Below are positions 55,801-58,639 of a stretch of DNA of 64,000 bases, one piece after another. The position numbers and the translations under genes were made by a program. The notes under the pieces are model-generated. The model saw only the letters and a list, made by a program, of their open reading frames with translations, was not told the DNA's origin and made no database searches. The DNA is from Ricordea florida. Lineage: Eukaryota; Cnidaria; Anthozoa; Corallimorpharia; Ricordeidae. Positions within the stretch are counted from its first letter, which is position 1; each line of letters starts with the position of its first letter. Location: the NCBI GenBank assembly GCA_949710005.1, contig OX453287.1, forward strand, positions 16,804,060 to 16,868,059. The letters run 5' to 3'.

Positions 55801-58513
55801 TCAACAGATAATATTAAATGAAAGGAATCTGGGGTTAATAATAATTCAACCCGGTACATATTCGTTGCGTGATATTCAATCGATCTTTCTTAATGATACT
55901 GATAAGGCAAAGATAACAATAATTGAGACTGATACTGTTGTCTATCTATATTCAAATAAGAACTTCAACATTAAATTTACGAGAGGGTTAGCTGTTGGAT
56001 TGGGGGTGCCTGAAGTTATAAATCCTGGTAAATTATACCCTATAAATATACAGATTAGGGAGCCACTGAGACTTATGTGTAGCATAGTGGATAATAAGTC
56101 GTCATATATGAATAACACTAAATATGGAGAACTTGTGAAACTCTCACCATCACACCTACTTGCAAACATACCCTCAAAGGATTACCCAACAATTCCAGTT
56201 CGAAAATATGATAGCCTAATAAACCACTTTGATTTAAGCATCTTAGACAATGAATGGAAAAAACTTGATATGAAGGGTTCTCCCATAACTTTTAGTTTAA
56301 GATTTAGGTAAATTTTTTTTTGTTATGTAACCATTTTTGGGTTATATAACATAATTATATTCTATTATTCGTCAGGTAAAGAATTAAAAATTTCTTGCTC
56401 CTCAATATCATAACACCAATCCACAACTCTTTTGGGGTGCCATGCTACAACCAATAAATCATTATGTAAATCTTTGTAAAATTTATCTTTATGTTCTATT
56501 TGATAAGTATCCGCTGGTATAATTACATTTAAATATTTAACAGTAAATTTTTCATTAAATTTATTAATACTACATTTTGAATTATAATACCCCGAATAAT
56601 TTTTATTAATTTCTTTTTTATCTAAATACATTTCATTAGCACAATCTAATAATTCTTTTACAAACTTATTTGTGTTTATTCCCTTCAAACCAAATTTTTT
56701 ACTTTTTCTAAAAATAATATCATAAAGATATTTACCGCGCCCGTAATAATCAACCTCAAAACAAATTTCACTAATCATAAAATCATATCTATTTTTAATA
56801 AAACCGCGATTTTTAGATAAATTTTTTAATAAATCTTCTTTAATTGACTCTATAAAATCACAAAAATCGCGGTTTTTACTATTAAAATATTTTAACCTAA
56901 GTCTTTTATTAACAAAATCTATTTCTTTTACCATTTCTTCCATCTTTTTTTTTATATTTATTTTATATCTTTAAATCATAATTCATTTTTAATTTTTTAT
57001 TCTACATTCCTTACAAGAAGCTTTTTGTTTACCATGCTCGCATATTTGTGACCCTCCGCATTCTTTACATTGTTGTTTTTGTTTCCCGTGAGCGCATATT
57101 CCTTTACCCCCACATTCTTTACACCTATACTTTTGTTTCCCATGTTCGCATATTTGAGATCCGCCACATTCTTTGCACCGATACTTATTTTTATTGTGTT
57201 TACATAATTGGGATCCCCCACATTCTTTACAAAAATACTTACACTTTCCATGAACACAAATATATTTATCATTAATAATGACATTTAAGATTATCTTAAT
57301 ACTCTTTTCATCTGTAAATTTTTCAATCTCTTTGATTAATTTTTCTTTATTGATTATATAATAACCTTTAATTTTTAGTTCTCTAGCAATATTTCTCAAT
57401 TGCGGCACATGTAATATCTCTAAATTCTCCATTTGATATTTCATTATTCTTCTTTTTAAATCACATTTTTTTTATTTTATTTTATTGGATTGATTTAGTT
57501 CCGGCGTCGGCTTGGTGTCGGCTTGGTGTCGGCTTGGTATAGGCTTGGTATAGGCTTGGTGCCGGCTTGGCTTGGTATAGGCTTGGTATAGGCTTGGTAT
57601 AGGCTTGGTATAGGCTTGGCGTCGGTTTGGTGTCGGCTTGGTGTCGGTTTGCTATAGGCTTGGTGTCGGCTTGGCGTCGGTTTGGTATAGGCTTGGTATA
57701 GGCTTGGTATAGGCTTGGCGTCGGTTTGGTGTCGGCTTGGTGTCGGTTTGGTATAGGCTTGGTGTCGGCTTGGCGTCGGCTTGGTAAAATCTCTGTTTAA
57801 TTTTCTGATAATTTTTGATTAACTTTTTTTCGCACTAAAAATTAAACGGTGCGCCAGAATCGGCGTTTTACAACTACTCGCTTAAATAAACCATATCGGT
57901 GGGTGACTTGTTTCGAGAAATAATTTTTCTGGGAATCTGGATATTTCATCGGGAATCGGGAGGTTCTGGGAATTGTTTGGGAAACACGATATAAAGTTTT
58001 TTTTACGAGAATGTCTGCGATAAAATTGAGAGGAAATTCCAAATTTTAAGGATTACTTTCAGTTTCACATTGTTGTGCTCAAGCAGCGTTGGTTAGACTT
58101 GTCAACCCTCGTATTCATAAAAAGAAAGCTTACTCACTCTATCAACATAGGACTTGTTAAGCTCCTGGAACTCTAGTAAGTCTATGTTGTTGAGTACTGG
58201 AGGGGGAACGGCAGATTCCTGCAAAATAAAAATAAATTAACATTAAAATCCAAACATTTCTTCAAAACGCATCACTTTTCCAAAATCGAGCTGAGATCAA
58301 ATGGTTGCTTCTTCGGATTTCCTCCCGCTCAAAATTTAACTCCAATCGGAAACAGTTTAAAAATAATGTATCTCTAAGTGACCCTCATTCTCTTACCATC
58401 GTTCCATAAAGAAAAGCTTGACTCTTTTCCTGTAGCCTGTCCAACCTTTGCAATAAAATGCGAAGATCTTGTTGTTCTTCTCGGGTCAAACGAAGGTGGC
58501 TTGCGTCTCTCAT
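37804..58513 (-). CDS. unrecognised 206-aa protein, five exons, hosting E2 in intron 2
   Basis: Exons 58397-58513, 58138-58218, 41515-41673, 38262-38348 and 37804-37980 each have GT/AG borders and contain whole codons (39, 27, 53, 29 and 59 with stop), so all introns are phase 0. The protein starts MRDASHLRLTREEQQDLRIL and has a leucine-heptad helix, then LLEFQELNKSYVDR, a helical exon 3 with two STEG repeats, LQENRISPYAPEGLRDLRER, and an acidic stretch before a C-terminal FGGELLLFKRDLAHLIAQTA. It looks like a small coiled-coil adaptor; I do not recognise the family. Element E2 makes intron 2 about 16.5 kb. The stop lies 631 bp upstream of YKT6 on the same strand. Confidence 0.82.
38481..38585. 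repeat. MITE in host intron
   Basis: TTTTCCTTGGTTCAAATTTT on the left is mirrored by AAAATTTGAACCAAGGAAAA on the right. Confidence 0.75.
39656..40925. mobile_element. non-autonomous TIR transposon, 1.27 kb
   Basis: CAGGGCTCAAAGTT at the left and AACTTTGAGCCCTG at the right are inverse, and GGTCGCA and TGTGCGCCTAAAA strings recur near both ends. CGGAG flanks both sides (39651-39655, 40926-40930). No transposase is present. Confidence 0.7.
40489..40541. repeat. 53-bp palindrome with 9-bp flanking duplication
   Basis: TAGCCTCCTGTGCAGACGTC is mirrored by GACGTCTGCATAGGAGGCTA. ACGAATACC flanks it at 40480-40488 and 40542-40550, so the hairpin inserted as a unit. Confidence 0.8.
42105..42605 (+). 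repeat. E2 left terminal inverted repeat
   Basis: After the terminal 75 bp comes an array of 11-bp units in three versions, AAGCCTATACC, AAGCCGACACC and AAGCCGACGCC, in mixed order, then an AT-rich leader and the start of the polymerase gene. Confidence 0.93.
42551..46660 (+). CDS. polB: protein-primed-type DNA polymerase B, two SAP motifs
   Basis: The start MENLEIL is chosen to match E1; an ATG 12 bp upstream is also in frame and inside the TIR. The 1369-aa protein has two SAP-like motifs in tandem (about 3-38 and 45-82, second FQRLNVQQLKDLARERDIPR) where E1 has one, a proline-rich linker, the C-x2-C...H-x3-C finger, ExoI YADFEC, HNH cluster LDHCHLTGKYRGAAHNEC, ExoII NLSGYD, ExoIII YHDLYLVSD, motif A DANNLYG (about 967), motif B KLMNNSVFG (about 1101) and motif C FTDTDS (about 1199). 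The frame is intact. The last 43 bp overlap the integrase gene. Confidence 0.97.
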   Translation: MENLEILHVPQLRNIAREHNVPNYFRLRKYELIDAINNINPPRNNTQNRFQRLNVQQLKDLARERDIPRYYRLRKQELITALNTIENTTNQQQRPNPAPRNDIQNPPQTFNAETPPPGSPDRSWVKEPPGSPPPRKNITKRKLAPTFIKPKKPSNKTFNWGNYSFKVMDNNEFVKKLADLTNENIIKLTNDRPPKPQRRVNISDSVRDELNEEKKEFNIKEQKTALKGYLKTYRIDGKKGYDEQTFINKIKPKVIDLINKQKKPLKLKFILCSRFFKTSLKDGGMFSEKIEAEAIFHSKKPEVVTEATDLSNLFDVMSEHILSLSENFANNGSGWRFDSVIYFDINIDPFEPLSGSSYIELPSKLAEKKAIINVKNLYDQECFKWAVTSAAFPKEKDPQRLNKQMRENSEKFDWAGIVFPTSLKNIDKFEKQNPYYINVHGFDKDKGEVYPLRISKKQSGYLIELLLISNDEGNQHYCWIKNFSRLVSSQVNNNQHKRETCSRCYNTFPTEKSLEKHLEYCATNEEVKIVMPMDKDGNPKFINFKNFNRKMRVPFVVYADFECYPEKIYTCSPDESESFTNQYQKHKPSGFSYLIKSFDDKIFPPELAQYTAESPDDDIPQIFVDNLEQDIKKIYNKTKYHKKVGYMTEMDKKEYENATHCHICEKELEEDKVLDHCHLTGKYRGAAHNECNLNYKIPKFFPVIFHNLSGYDAHLFIKNLGKTKGNINCIPNNEEKYISFTKQIVVDTFTNKEGKRVEVKRDIRFIDSFKFMQTSLDKLVTNLPKESFKNLNIFYEGVKLNSLLRKGVFPYDWFDSFDKLNSTQLPPKEEFYSKLKDEDITEDNYQHAKKVWETFNMKTMREYHDLYLVSDVLLLADVFENFRDVCSKNYGLDPAWYYTAPGLAWDATLKITKVNLELLADIDMLLMIEKGVRGGVSMISTRYGKANNPYMNEYDPKLQTKYITYLDANNLYGGGMSEKLPTRGFRWMSEEDLKNWKNIPCIIEADLEYPTNLHDLHNDYPLAPERLIINKVEKLIPNLNNKVKYVVHHETLKLYESLGLKVTKIHRGITFKESAWLKPYIDLNTNLRAKANNDFEKDFFKLMNNSVFGKTMENIRKRVDVRLVTNEKDSKKLISKPNYNHRTIFCENLVAIHMKKTKLVFNKPVYLGMCILDLSKTIMYKFHYNYIKPKYGEKAKLLFTDTDSLAYEIETEDLYKDISPDVRKMFDTSNFPKDHPSGIETGVNKKVVNMFKDETGGRQITEFVGLRAKLYSYKMDEGEEEKKCKGVKKAIVKKSIRFNDYKDCLFNKKPQMRRMNVLRSHKHDVFSETINKVALSCDDDKREICEDNINTFAYGHYLCKTELGGNSVS
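46618..47607 (-). CDS. retroviral-type DDE integrase
   Basis: The 329-aa enzyme has D74, D136 and E171 in the same contexts as E1 (HQADLLF, MVDPGKEF, AFVERANR), again with D35E spacing. The N-terminal helical part and the C-terminal RRGFVREELQVIP barrel-like tail are conserved. It lacks the E1-only IDREA segment and the last ten residues, which shows the hairpin-coded insertions are dispensable. It faces the polymerase and diverges from the 75-aa gene. Confidence 0.95.
   Translation of the reverse strand: MSNEKISKIYYSTEGYWKGYSAIPKLAEKAKVSEDEAKQWLEKQAIWQIYLPAPKYIPRPHWTVEKPNQIHQADLLFLPHDRVGRKTFKYALVVVDVASRYKDAEALTSKESHEISKAFEKIYSRKLKYPKTLMVDPGKEFMGEVSKLMNYHNVKIQRSEAGNHRAQAFVERANRTLSEKLFSHQYAQEMVSDDRSRVWVKRLPDILKTLNNTPTRITGKEPDKAIKMKEVDISPKNYQRVVGLDEVRLPLSVKVRYLLSPGELEGGEKRRATDPIWSIKVYDIKRSVVSSNQPVLYYLADGPRRGFVREELQVIPHDTELPPNSVLQR
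47607..47614 (+). promoter_or_regulatory. TTTAAAGA box
   Basis: Begins 34 bp before the ATG of the 75-aa gene. The string TTTAAAGATTAACCAAAG and the rest of the leader are repeated before the capsid gene, so this is one of two duplicated promoters. Confidence 0.6.
47641..47868 (+). CDS. E2-only small acidic protein, 75 aa
   Basis: No similar gene lies between integrase and capsid gene in E1. The protein is helical and charged, with INMMKKIIISKIHNMEDGDE and LMLVIEGVRESLVKYIEELD, and no membrane segment. Residues 6-14 are encoded by a 27-nt double hairpin. The gene has its own box, which duplicates that of the capsid gene. I do not recognise it; a recent gain or a loss from E1 are both possible. 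Confidence 0.65.
   Translation: MEEEIEQSSPQQSWTKINFSEYQINMMKKIIISKIHNMEDGDELFNLMLVIEGVRESLVKYIEELDNKKYQFRCL
47656..47682 (-). repeat. 27-nt double-hairpin element in 75-aa gene
   Basis: On the minus strand: CCAGC pairs with GCTGG around TTT, spacer GGA, GAGC pairs with GCTC around TTT. Both stems are perfect. Confidence 0.78.
47871..47878 (+). promoter_or_regulatory. TTTAAAGA box
   Basis: Begins 36 bp before the capsid gene ATG and immediately follows the stop of the 75-aa gene. Confidence 0.6.
47907..49163 (+). CDS. candidate major capsid protein (double jelly-roll type)
   Basis: The 418-aa homologue of the E1 protein keeps GETLYINIPKL, VIVPGSVSLLFDLDVDGHAN, LVNNVGSNLVSRLRVLFGGE and the YDLFQTYHDLFLTDEER helix, and lacks membrane segments. 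The region after KKRF carries TEGRHSG, which differs from E1 in sequence and length and contains GACTGACCGAAGGGAGG, a string with variants in other variable spots of both elements. The capsid role is inferred from strand pattern and position before the ATPase. Confidence 0.62.
   Translation: MTSEKINPNRIPREPFGLKAESTMNRITLNPSSASPGETLYINIPKLSENLVIVPGSVSLLFDLDVDGHANNTLVNNVGSNLVSRLRVLFGGETLQDTQRYDLFQTYHDLFLTDEEREDRLKQGISSENMRKLRTNAGDKKTQDVKAVTLASVHNTKYRIPLNHPILNDHGVFYPKALDHHLIFEITLAPINDIVVYSDTTKTPSYSIKNLELEYSSISSEYLAREAQAAYQVGKGFFYENVTLHKTFTFSIGGDSVINQHINLPRRSMTGILCLFTLPIAAGARNSENFYNPGITSINIDVDGVPNRLYSKGMIPSDLWESVKKRFGLTEGRHSGSSRWSVKEKDFYADKFALWVDMRTHPDNGIHGGGLALNNTQDGVKLEIKRKQSGSGTITCHMFVVADAMMEIMNSGLRSIKY
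49202..49828 (+). CDS. A32/FtsK-like genome-packaging ATPase
   Basis: The start MEELREK equals E1; an ATG 18 bp upstream is not conserved. Walker A GPTNCGKT (16-23), Walker B LIILDD (94-99) and SVWVLTQQ are unchanged. The C-terminus ends PSEL, beyond which the gap to the next gene is only 39 bp, compared with 105 bp in E1. No separate box is seen, so it probably shares the capsid transcript. Confidence 0.93.
   Translation: MEELREKIPFHCIITGPTNCGKTKYLINQLRGPFRKIFDYIVLICPTYSKNKTYHNFARGDKRFFVLSPDASNIDEINELLTDCQTLFSGTNTLIILDDCAVSGDLKKRSNKFIDLAFSGRHHGLSVWVLTQQLTSIAKPFRENVACVVSFHNPSQKGMKMLFEDYGGDLDSETSKKFVQLLKTEKYSRLCLSLRHPFNCYLEIPSEL
49833..49840 (+). promoter_or_regulatory. TTTAAAGA box
   Basis: Begins 35 bp before the ATG at 49868; the ACCT...AGGT dyad follows as in E1. 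Confidence 0.6.
49868..50440 (+). CDS. conserved element protein, 190 aa, function unknown
   Basis: It is the counterpart of the E1 185-aa protein; from ELEIKQESLAILAALGTTKE onward the two are nearly identical, while the first 35 residues are unrelated. In E2 this N-terminal segment (RLEGEPGSAD) is encoded by a GC-rich double hairpin. The conserved hydrophobic helix GLLALKAGRLAALASG and the TVY end are kept. Role unknown, probably particle-related. Confidence 0.85.
   Translation: MTEIEDYIRLEGEPGSADIEEKTVGKTEVKDNELEIKQESLAILAALGTTKEYLGVDMSLGDIKKLSVKDIEKYYNRYQAVLGKKINGGLVDSSLQLISKVISYMVPVDDIEALCDDLKNDDLVNRELTNIVGLLALKAGRLAALASGLFQVAKHVKFNKIQEVSRTITDNANTTEQDTKQDANGTDTVY
49892..49919 (+). repeat. 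double-hairpin variant in 190-aa gene
   Basis: CGCCT pairs with AGGCG around GGA (49892-49904); CGGC pairs with GCCG around TCC (49909-49919). The layout copies the 27-nt element with a 4-base spacer and other stems. Confidence 0.55.
50456..50463 (+). promoter_or_regulatory. TTTAAAGA box
   Basis: Begins 30 bp before the ATG at 50486. Confidence 0.6.
50486..50905 (+). CDS. small basic protein with one membrane segment, 139 aa
   Basis: The start MSEEVVEQ matches the E1 choice. The lysine-rich stretch KKAKNPKKVEAGKKLAEYHK and the probable membrane helix LSFTTVLSIIGIGFTAFDMF are conserved, while the linker between them and the proline/serine-rich tail vary in length. Ends IGML. A basic arm and a membrane helix suggest a virion membrane or DNA-contacting protein; not proven. 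Confidence 0.85.
   Translation: MSEEVVEQITRDPPKEEEKTTGKKAKNPKKVEAGKKLAEYHKKAKEALAREIKREKEQEEIKNGEENYNGEENGKAWIPELSFTTVLSIIGIGFTAFDMFMRYYKNRIPDLSQVPTKVSPSNIPVSQSPTTQIPKIGML
50917..50924 (+). promoter_or_regulatory. TTTAAAGA box
   Basis: Begins 32 bp before the ATG of the 72-aa gene; TTACT...AGTAA dyad follows. Confidence 0.6.
50949..51167 (+). CDS. small membrane protein, 72 aa
   Basis: It equals the E1 protein in length, with hydrophobic stretches AVLIGLAAGVGYVAKKM and AKWVAVLSGSMYLKTYL and the same loop. The next gene begins 9 bp after its stop, which supports a shared transcript. Strong conservation for so short a protein points to an essential structural role. Confidence 0.86.
   Translation: MSSENKLVKTVTDSAVLIGLAAGVGYVAKKMMKESFMNDPSSSITNYAKWVAVLSGSMYLKTYLEDQKILPN
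51177..51605 (+). CDS. conserved protein with terminal hydrophobic segments, 142 aa
   Basis: The order is N-terminal hydrophobic segment (MMVGGAVLNSTAFVGGSYLA), charged helix, the motif DYYRPSDNQKMGE and C-terminal GGGMMALGYAASKFL. Compared with E1 it has ten extra residues (around PTELGRASLEEP) encoded by a double hairpin placed exactly between the helix and the motif. Confidence 0.88.
   Translation: MAFVSIAMMVGGAVLNSTAFVGGSYLAKYLSGNKTDAEKIRHDKAMEKYQKDYEEYQEKRQKLMDWKMKKKDEKYQASKNISKTNEQFALYNQMQPTELGRASLEEPKFSDYYRPSDNQKMGEMVYVGGGMMALGYAASKFL
51462..51488 (+). repeat. 27-nt double-hairpin element in 142-aa gene
   Basis: First stem CCGAC/GCTGG has one mismatch and one G-T around GGA; spacer GGA; second stem GAGC/GCTC is perfect around TTC. 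It accounts for the ten-codon insertion relative to E1. Confidence 0.68.
51624..51631 (+). promoter_or_regulatory. TTTAAAGA box
   Basis: Begins 32 bp before the ATG at 51656; TTACT...AGTAA dyad follows. Confidence 0.6.
51656..52915 (+). CDS. coiled-coil protein with C-terminal membrane-active domain, 419 aa
   Basis: The acidic N-terminal 100 residues are unrelated to E1 in detail; the coiled coil (about 170-325) is partly conserved, and the final 95 residues, beginning RIKYIFKKYGFTVFSVLSAV, are nearly identical in pattern, including GEILPGLVGAIVSFLF and LLIMAVVLYFVE before KKKRK. The strong C-terminal conservation indicates that the hydrophobic, amphipathic part carries the function, perhaps membrane penetration or anchoring. 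Confidence 0.9.
   Translation: MAEAGDLDPTELNDPKDDDDGGNNDTIYLTPTRTSTSIDKDYAGYDEYNRSKVGIDEEVRSRAVWDKPAEARNLSDVLKERDEEYDRRREAGQELKRYLPTYNPNDVTFNVTYGKDGSIMVEFSNRENSVPHIVLTKDKVLMLEDLPKTMRKALGADYVTMIERYNNTISQLNEEKEKNIELEKIADGLMVEINVHPQEISRYEEKEKELRQFIERQQVEKSENKILFDETVKQNIELKIQGEKLLNETKLYKEEIDKYKKDKLNSSKLKQSNERLKSEIVSLNEQLRNKTISIEEQRSDIQGRKEEILKNLPLRERIKYIFKKYGFTVFSVLSAVGVIIGVIVSNLSKGLSKLGKGVGNGLKTLGKKLGEILPGLVGAIVSFLFKTAGEVIGFLGKNAWLLIMAVVLYFVESIKKKRK
52920..52927 (+). promoter_or_regulatory. TTTAAAGA box
   Basis: Begins 34 bp before the ATG at 52954. E1 has no box at this gene because the truncated capsid paralogue occupies the site. Confidence 0.58.
52954..53640 (+). CDS. membrane protein with glycine-rich hydrophobic core, 228 aa
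   Basis: The start MEDYNRIY matches E1 and follows a box. Residues about 9-40 (GVSTEGLPGFARAGPEQI and following) are an E2-only insertion encoded by two GC-rich palindromes. After it come the charged helix EREIKHYEDVRKKYNRARGI, the glycine-rich hydrophobic core (VILSASGLGTSLTGFGVMIG and on) and the helical basic tail. The stop lies in loop one of a conserved double hairpin. Confidence 0.88.
   Translation: MEDYNRIYGVSTEGLPGFARAGPEQIRAEPSPQSGSSIYPRLPNNSDPVNFRLQKSSEVLQNLEREIKHYEDVRKKYNRARGIFTKISVCSGMLSVILSASGLGTSLTGFGVMIGVPLGVVGGICGGVSVGFGAASKRLSNKVSKHEQTVSIAKSKLNTINDLVSKALKDNVISDQEFSIILAELEKFQKLKLEIRQKFRRDTEKNLNMSQIRREVRADLLKELTGPA
53000..53057. repeat. two palindromic inserts in 228-aa gene
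   Basis: CGGGC pairs with GCCCG around TTC (53000-53012). On the minus strand CCGC pairs with GTGG around TTT, then GGA, then GGGC with GCCC around TCT (53033-53057), a slightly short version of the 27-nt element. Confidence 0.62.
53632..53658 (+). repeat. 27-nt double-hairpin element at the 3' end of the 228-aa gene
   Basis: CCAGC pairs with GCCGG (one mismatch) around TTA, spacer GGA, GGGC with GCCC around TTT. Same position as 17366-17392 of E1, with a changed base in each stem or loop. Confidence 0.75.
53766..53773 (+). promoter_or_regulatory. TCTAAAGA box
   Basis: Begins 36 bp before the ATG at 53802. Confidence 0.58.
53802..55403 (+). CDS. large conserved element protein with C-terminal membrane anchor, 533 aa
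   Basis: The first 430 residues follow E1 closely, with FVNDSYGGYIRWK, FGKQSRKWLNAPDMNYWPQQ, LNFAVWCATSGCGISPFE, NGGLGDIFLDYGSG and SSSIQRYQLAVQEAKLRLDL. The polar region before the anchor is longer than in E1 and contains SGSAGESFA from a double hairpin. The C-terminal ILAIIIATGVFAWYLF plus Arg is a probable tail anchor. Function unknown; membrane-anchored structural or spike-like role is a guess. Confidence 0.9.
   Translation: MLFDNFKNRYPKASLDKFTFVNDSYGGYIRWKYNEMTVMSNDDPTGKTWTDDLSPNLKTLLWEDLGLSLPEVVSSFPKSLSITNRTYPIPAINFDDFTTDVTKMLTFLDIYVSNTKKFTAKMRNIFTSQVVTFKFGKQSRKWLNAPDMNYWPQQLNFAVWCATSGCGISPFESLNYPKVISSFIKFHIYFTIRRILYELKLPLPDEQPFVINNNPYNKVAYQRLCAEFGVSNNSDFRWKGGRNGGLGDIFLDYGSGFHGRGGGYQNVHVVRNYDHEADQWPGEGGKFADEGGKKEKGNLISFIRNDDFADFKYAWFIPTNGHGLTKAGLGRLNRSAEAFVYCILGAQVNTRNSIYGNGGGAIETQQEFLALFESSVIENDISSSIQRYQLAVQEAKLRLDLAIAPGLWLMPSNMIINTESVVGYNNKLMKATGDMKFGVNNSLNTESKPVGISHNMGSSKVKLPHIAETNPKPLLIEGKPKENPVGKPKSTTLNEKSGSAGESFARSDVTTQHEDNILAIIIATGVFAWYLFR
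55291..55317 (+). repeat. 27-nt double-hairpin element in 533-aa gene
   Basis: CCGGC pairs with GCCGG around TCT, spacer GGA, GAGC pairs with GCTC around TTC; both stems are perfect. It lies in the variable linker, in frame. Confidence 0.8.
55404..55643. other. E2 intergenic gap
   Basis: A 240-bp gap with CACGTG twice (near 55417 and 55449) and no coding frame; E1 has 115 bp here with its own CGGCTTAC/GTAAGTCG hairpin. The gap is not conserved. Confidence 0.5.
55644..55651 (+). promoter_or_regulatory. TTTAAAGA box
   Basis: Begins 32 bp before the minor capsid ATG at 55676. Confidence 0.6.
55676..56311 (+). CDS. candidate minor capsid (penton-like, single jelly-roll) protein, 211 aa
   Basis: It is collinear with the E1 211-aa protein without gaps: LSITMYDSETRIYLDPPL, REIQLLDCNI, IIIQPGTYSLRDIQSIF, EPLRLMCSIVDNK, LSPSHLLANIPSKDYPTIPV and HFDLSILDNEWKKLDMKG. 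The gapless match over the whole length indicates a rigid fold. Vertex capsid function is inferred from resemblance to Polinton minor capsid proteins. Confidence 0.7.
   Translation: MLSITMYDSETRIYLDPPLKNLREIQLLDCNIQNKRLINFKDQQIILNERNLGLIIIQPGTYSLRDIQSIFLNDTDKAKITIIETDTVVYLYSNKNFNIKFTRGLAVGLGVPEVINPGKLYPINIQIREPLRLMCSIVDNKSSYMNNTKYGELVKLSPSHLLANIPSKDYPTIPVRKYDSLINHFDLSILDNEWKKLDMKGSPITFSLRFR
56365..56943 (-). CDS. 'AWHP'-motif protein, 192 aa
   Basis: It shares CDFIESIKEDLLKNLSKNRG and the end FYKDLHNDLLVVAWHPKRVV, DWCYDIEE with the E1 206-aa protein; the middle is largely different. This pattern of conserved ends and a free middle suggests a variable recognition part between fixed parts, or loose constraint. 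The giant-virus-like C-terminal motif has no function known to me. Confidence 0.82.
   Translation of the reverse strand: MEEMVKEIDFVNKRLRLKYFNSKNRDFCDFIESIKEDLLKNLSKNRGFIKNRYDFMISEICFEVDYYGRGKYLYDIIFRKSKKFGLKGINTNKFVKELLDCANEMYLDKKEINKNYSGYYNSKCSINKFNEKFTVKYLNVIIPADTYQIEHKDKFYKDLHNDLLVVAWHPKRVVDWCYDIEEQEIFNSLPDE
56968..56975 (-). promoter_or_regulatory. TTTAAAGA box, minus strand
   Basis: On the minus strand it begins 32 bp before the ATG at 56943 and ATAAAATAAATATA follows. Confidence 0.58.
56989..57432 (-). CDS. SAP plus zinc-knuckle repeat protein, 147 aa
   Basis: The start MENLEIL mirrors the polymerase start of E2 because both lie in the TIRs. A SAP-like motif (about 3-38) is followed by about five C-x-x-C-G-G-x-x-x-C-x-H-x-x-x-K units (CKECGGSQICEHGKQK and variants such as CGGKGICAHGKQK). 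E1 has about two more units, so repeat number changes between lineages. Zinc binding is expected from the regular Cys/His spacing. Confidence 0.88.
   Translation of the reverse strand: MENLEILHVPQLRNIARELKIKGYYIINKEKLIKEIEKFTDEKSIKIILNVIINDKYICVHGKCKYFCKECGGSQLCKHNKNKYRCKECGGSQICEHGKQKYRCKECGGKGICAHGKQKQQCKECGGSQICEHGKQKASCKECRIKN
57378..57878 (-). repeat. E2 right terminal inverted repeat
   Basis: The inverse of 42105-42605, same length. The only difference I noticed is one C/G change in an 11-bp unit (right copy TTTGCTATAGG near 57648). Confidence 0.92.
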
Positions 58514-58639
58514 GTTTGACTACTTGTTTACTCTTTCTAGATGTTGTTTTGCAATGGGTCAAACATATCGCCAATCGAGTTTATAAAGCCTATTGCACTT
58601 GTCTGGGAAAACCCCTTTGATCCAGTATGTAAGTCACAT

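Larger units (their letters stand above)
42105..57878 (+). mobile_element. E2: complete Polinton/Maverick-type virus-like element
   Basis: The element is 15,774 bp, begins AGTAGTTGTAAAACGCCG and ends in the inverse. Both TIRs are 501 bp and I found one substitution between them. CGCTT flanks it at 42100-42104 and 57879-57883. Gene order equals E1, with an extra 75-aa gene and without the truncated minor-capsid copy. Proteins differ clearly from E1, so the two are related lineages rather than copies of one another. It lies in the second intron of the 206-aa host gene with its left-to-right axis opposite to that gene. Confidence 0.93.
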
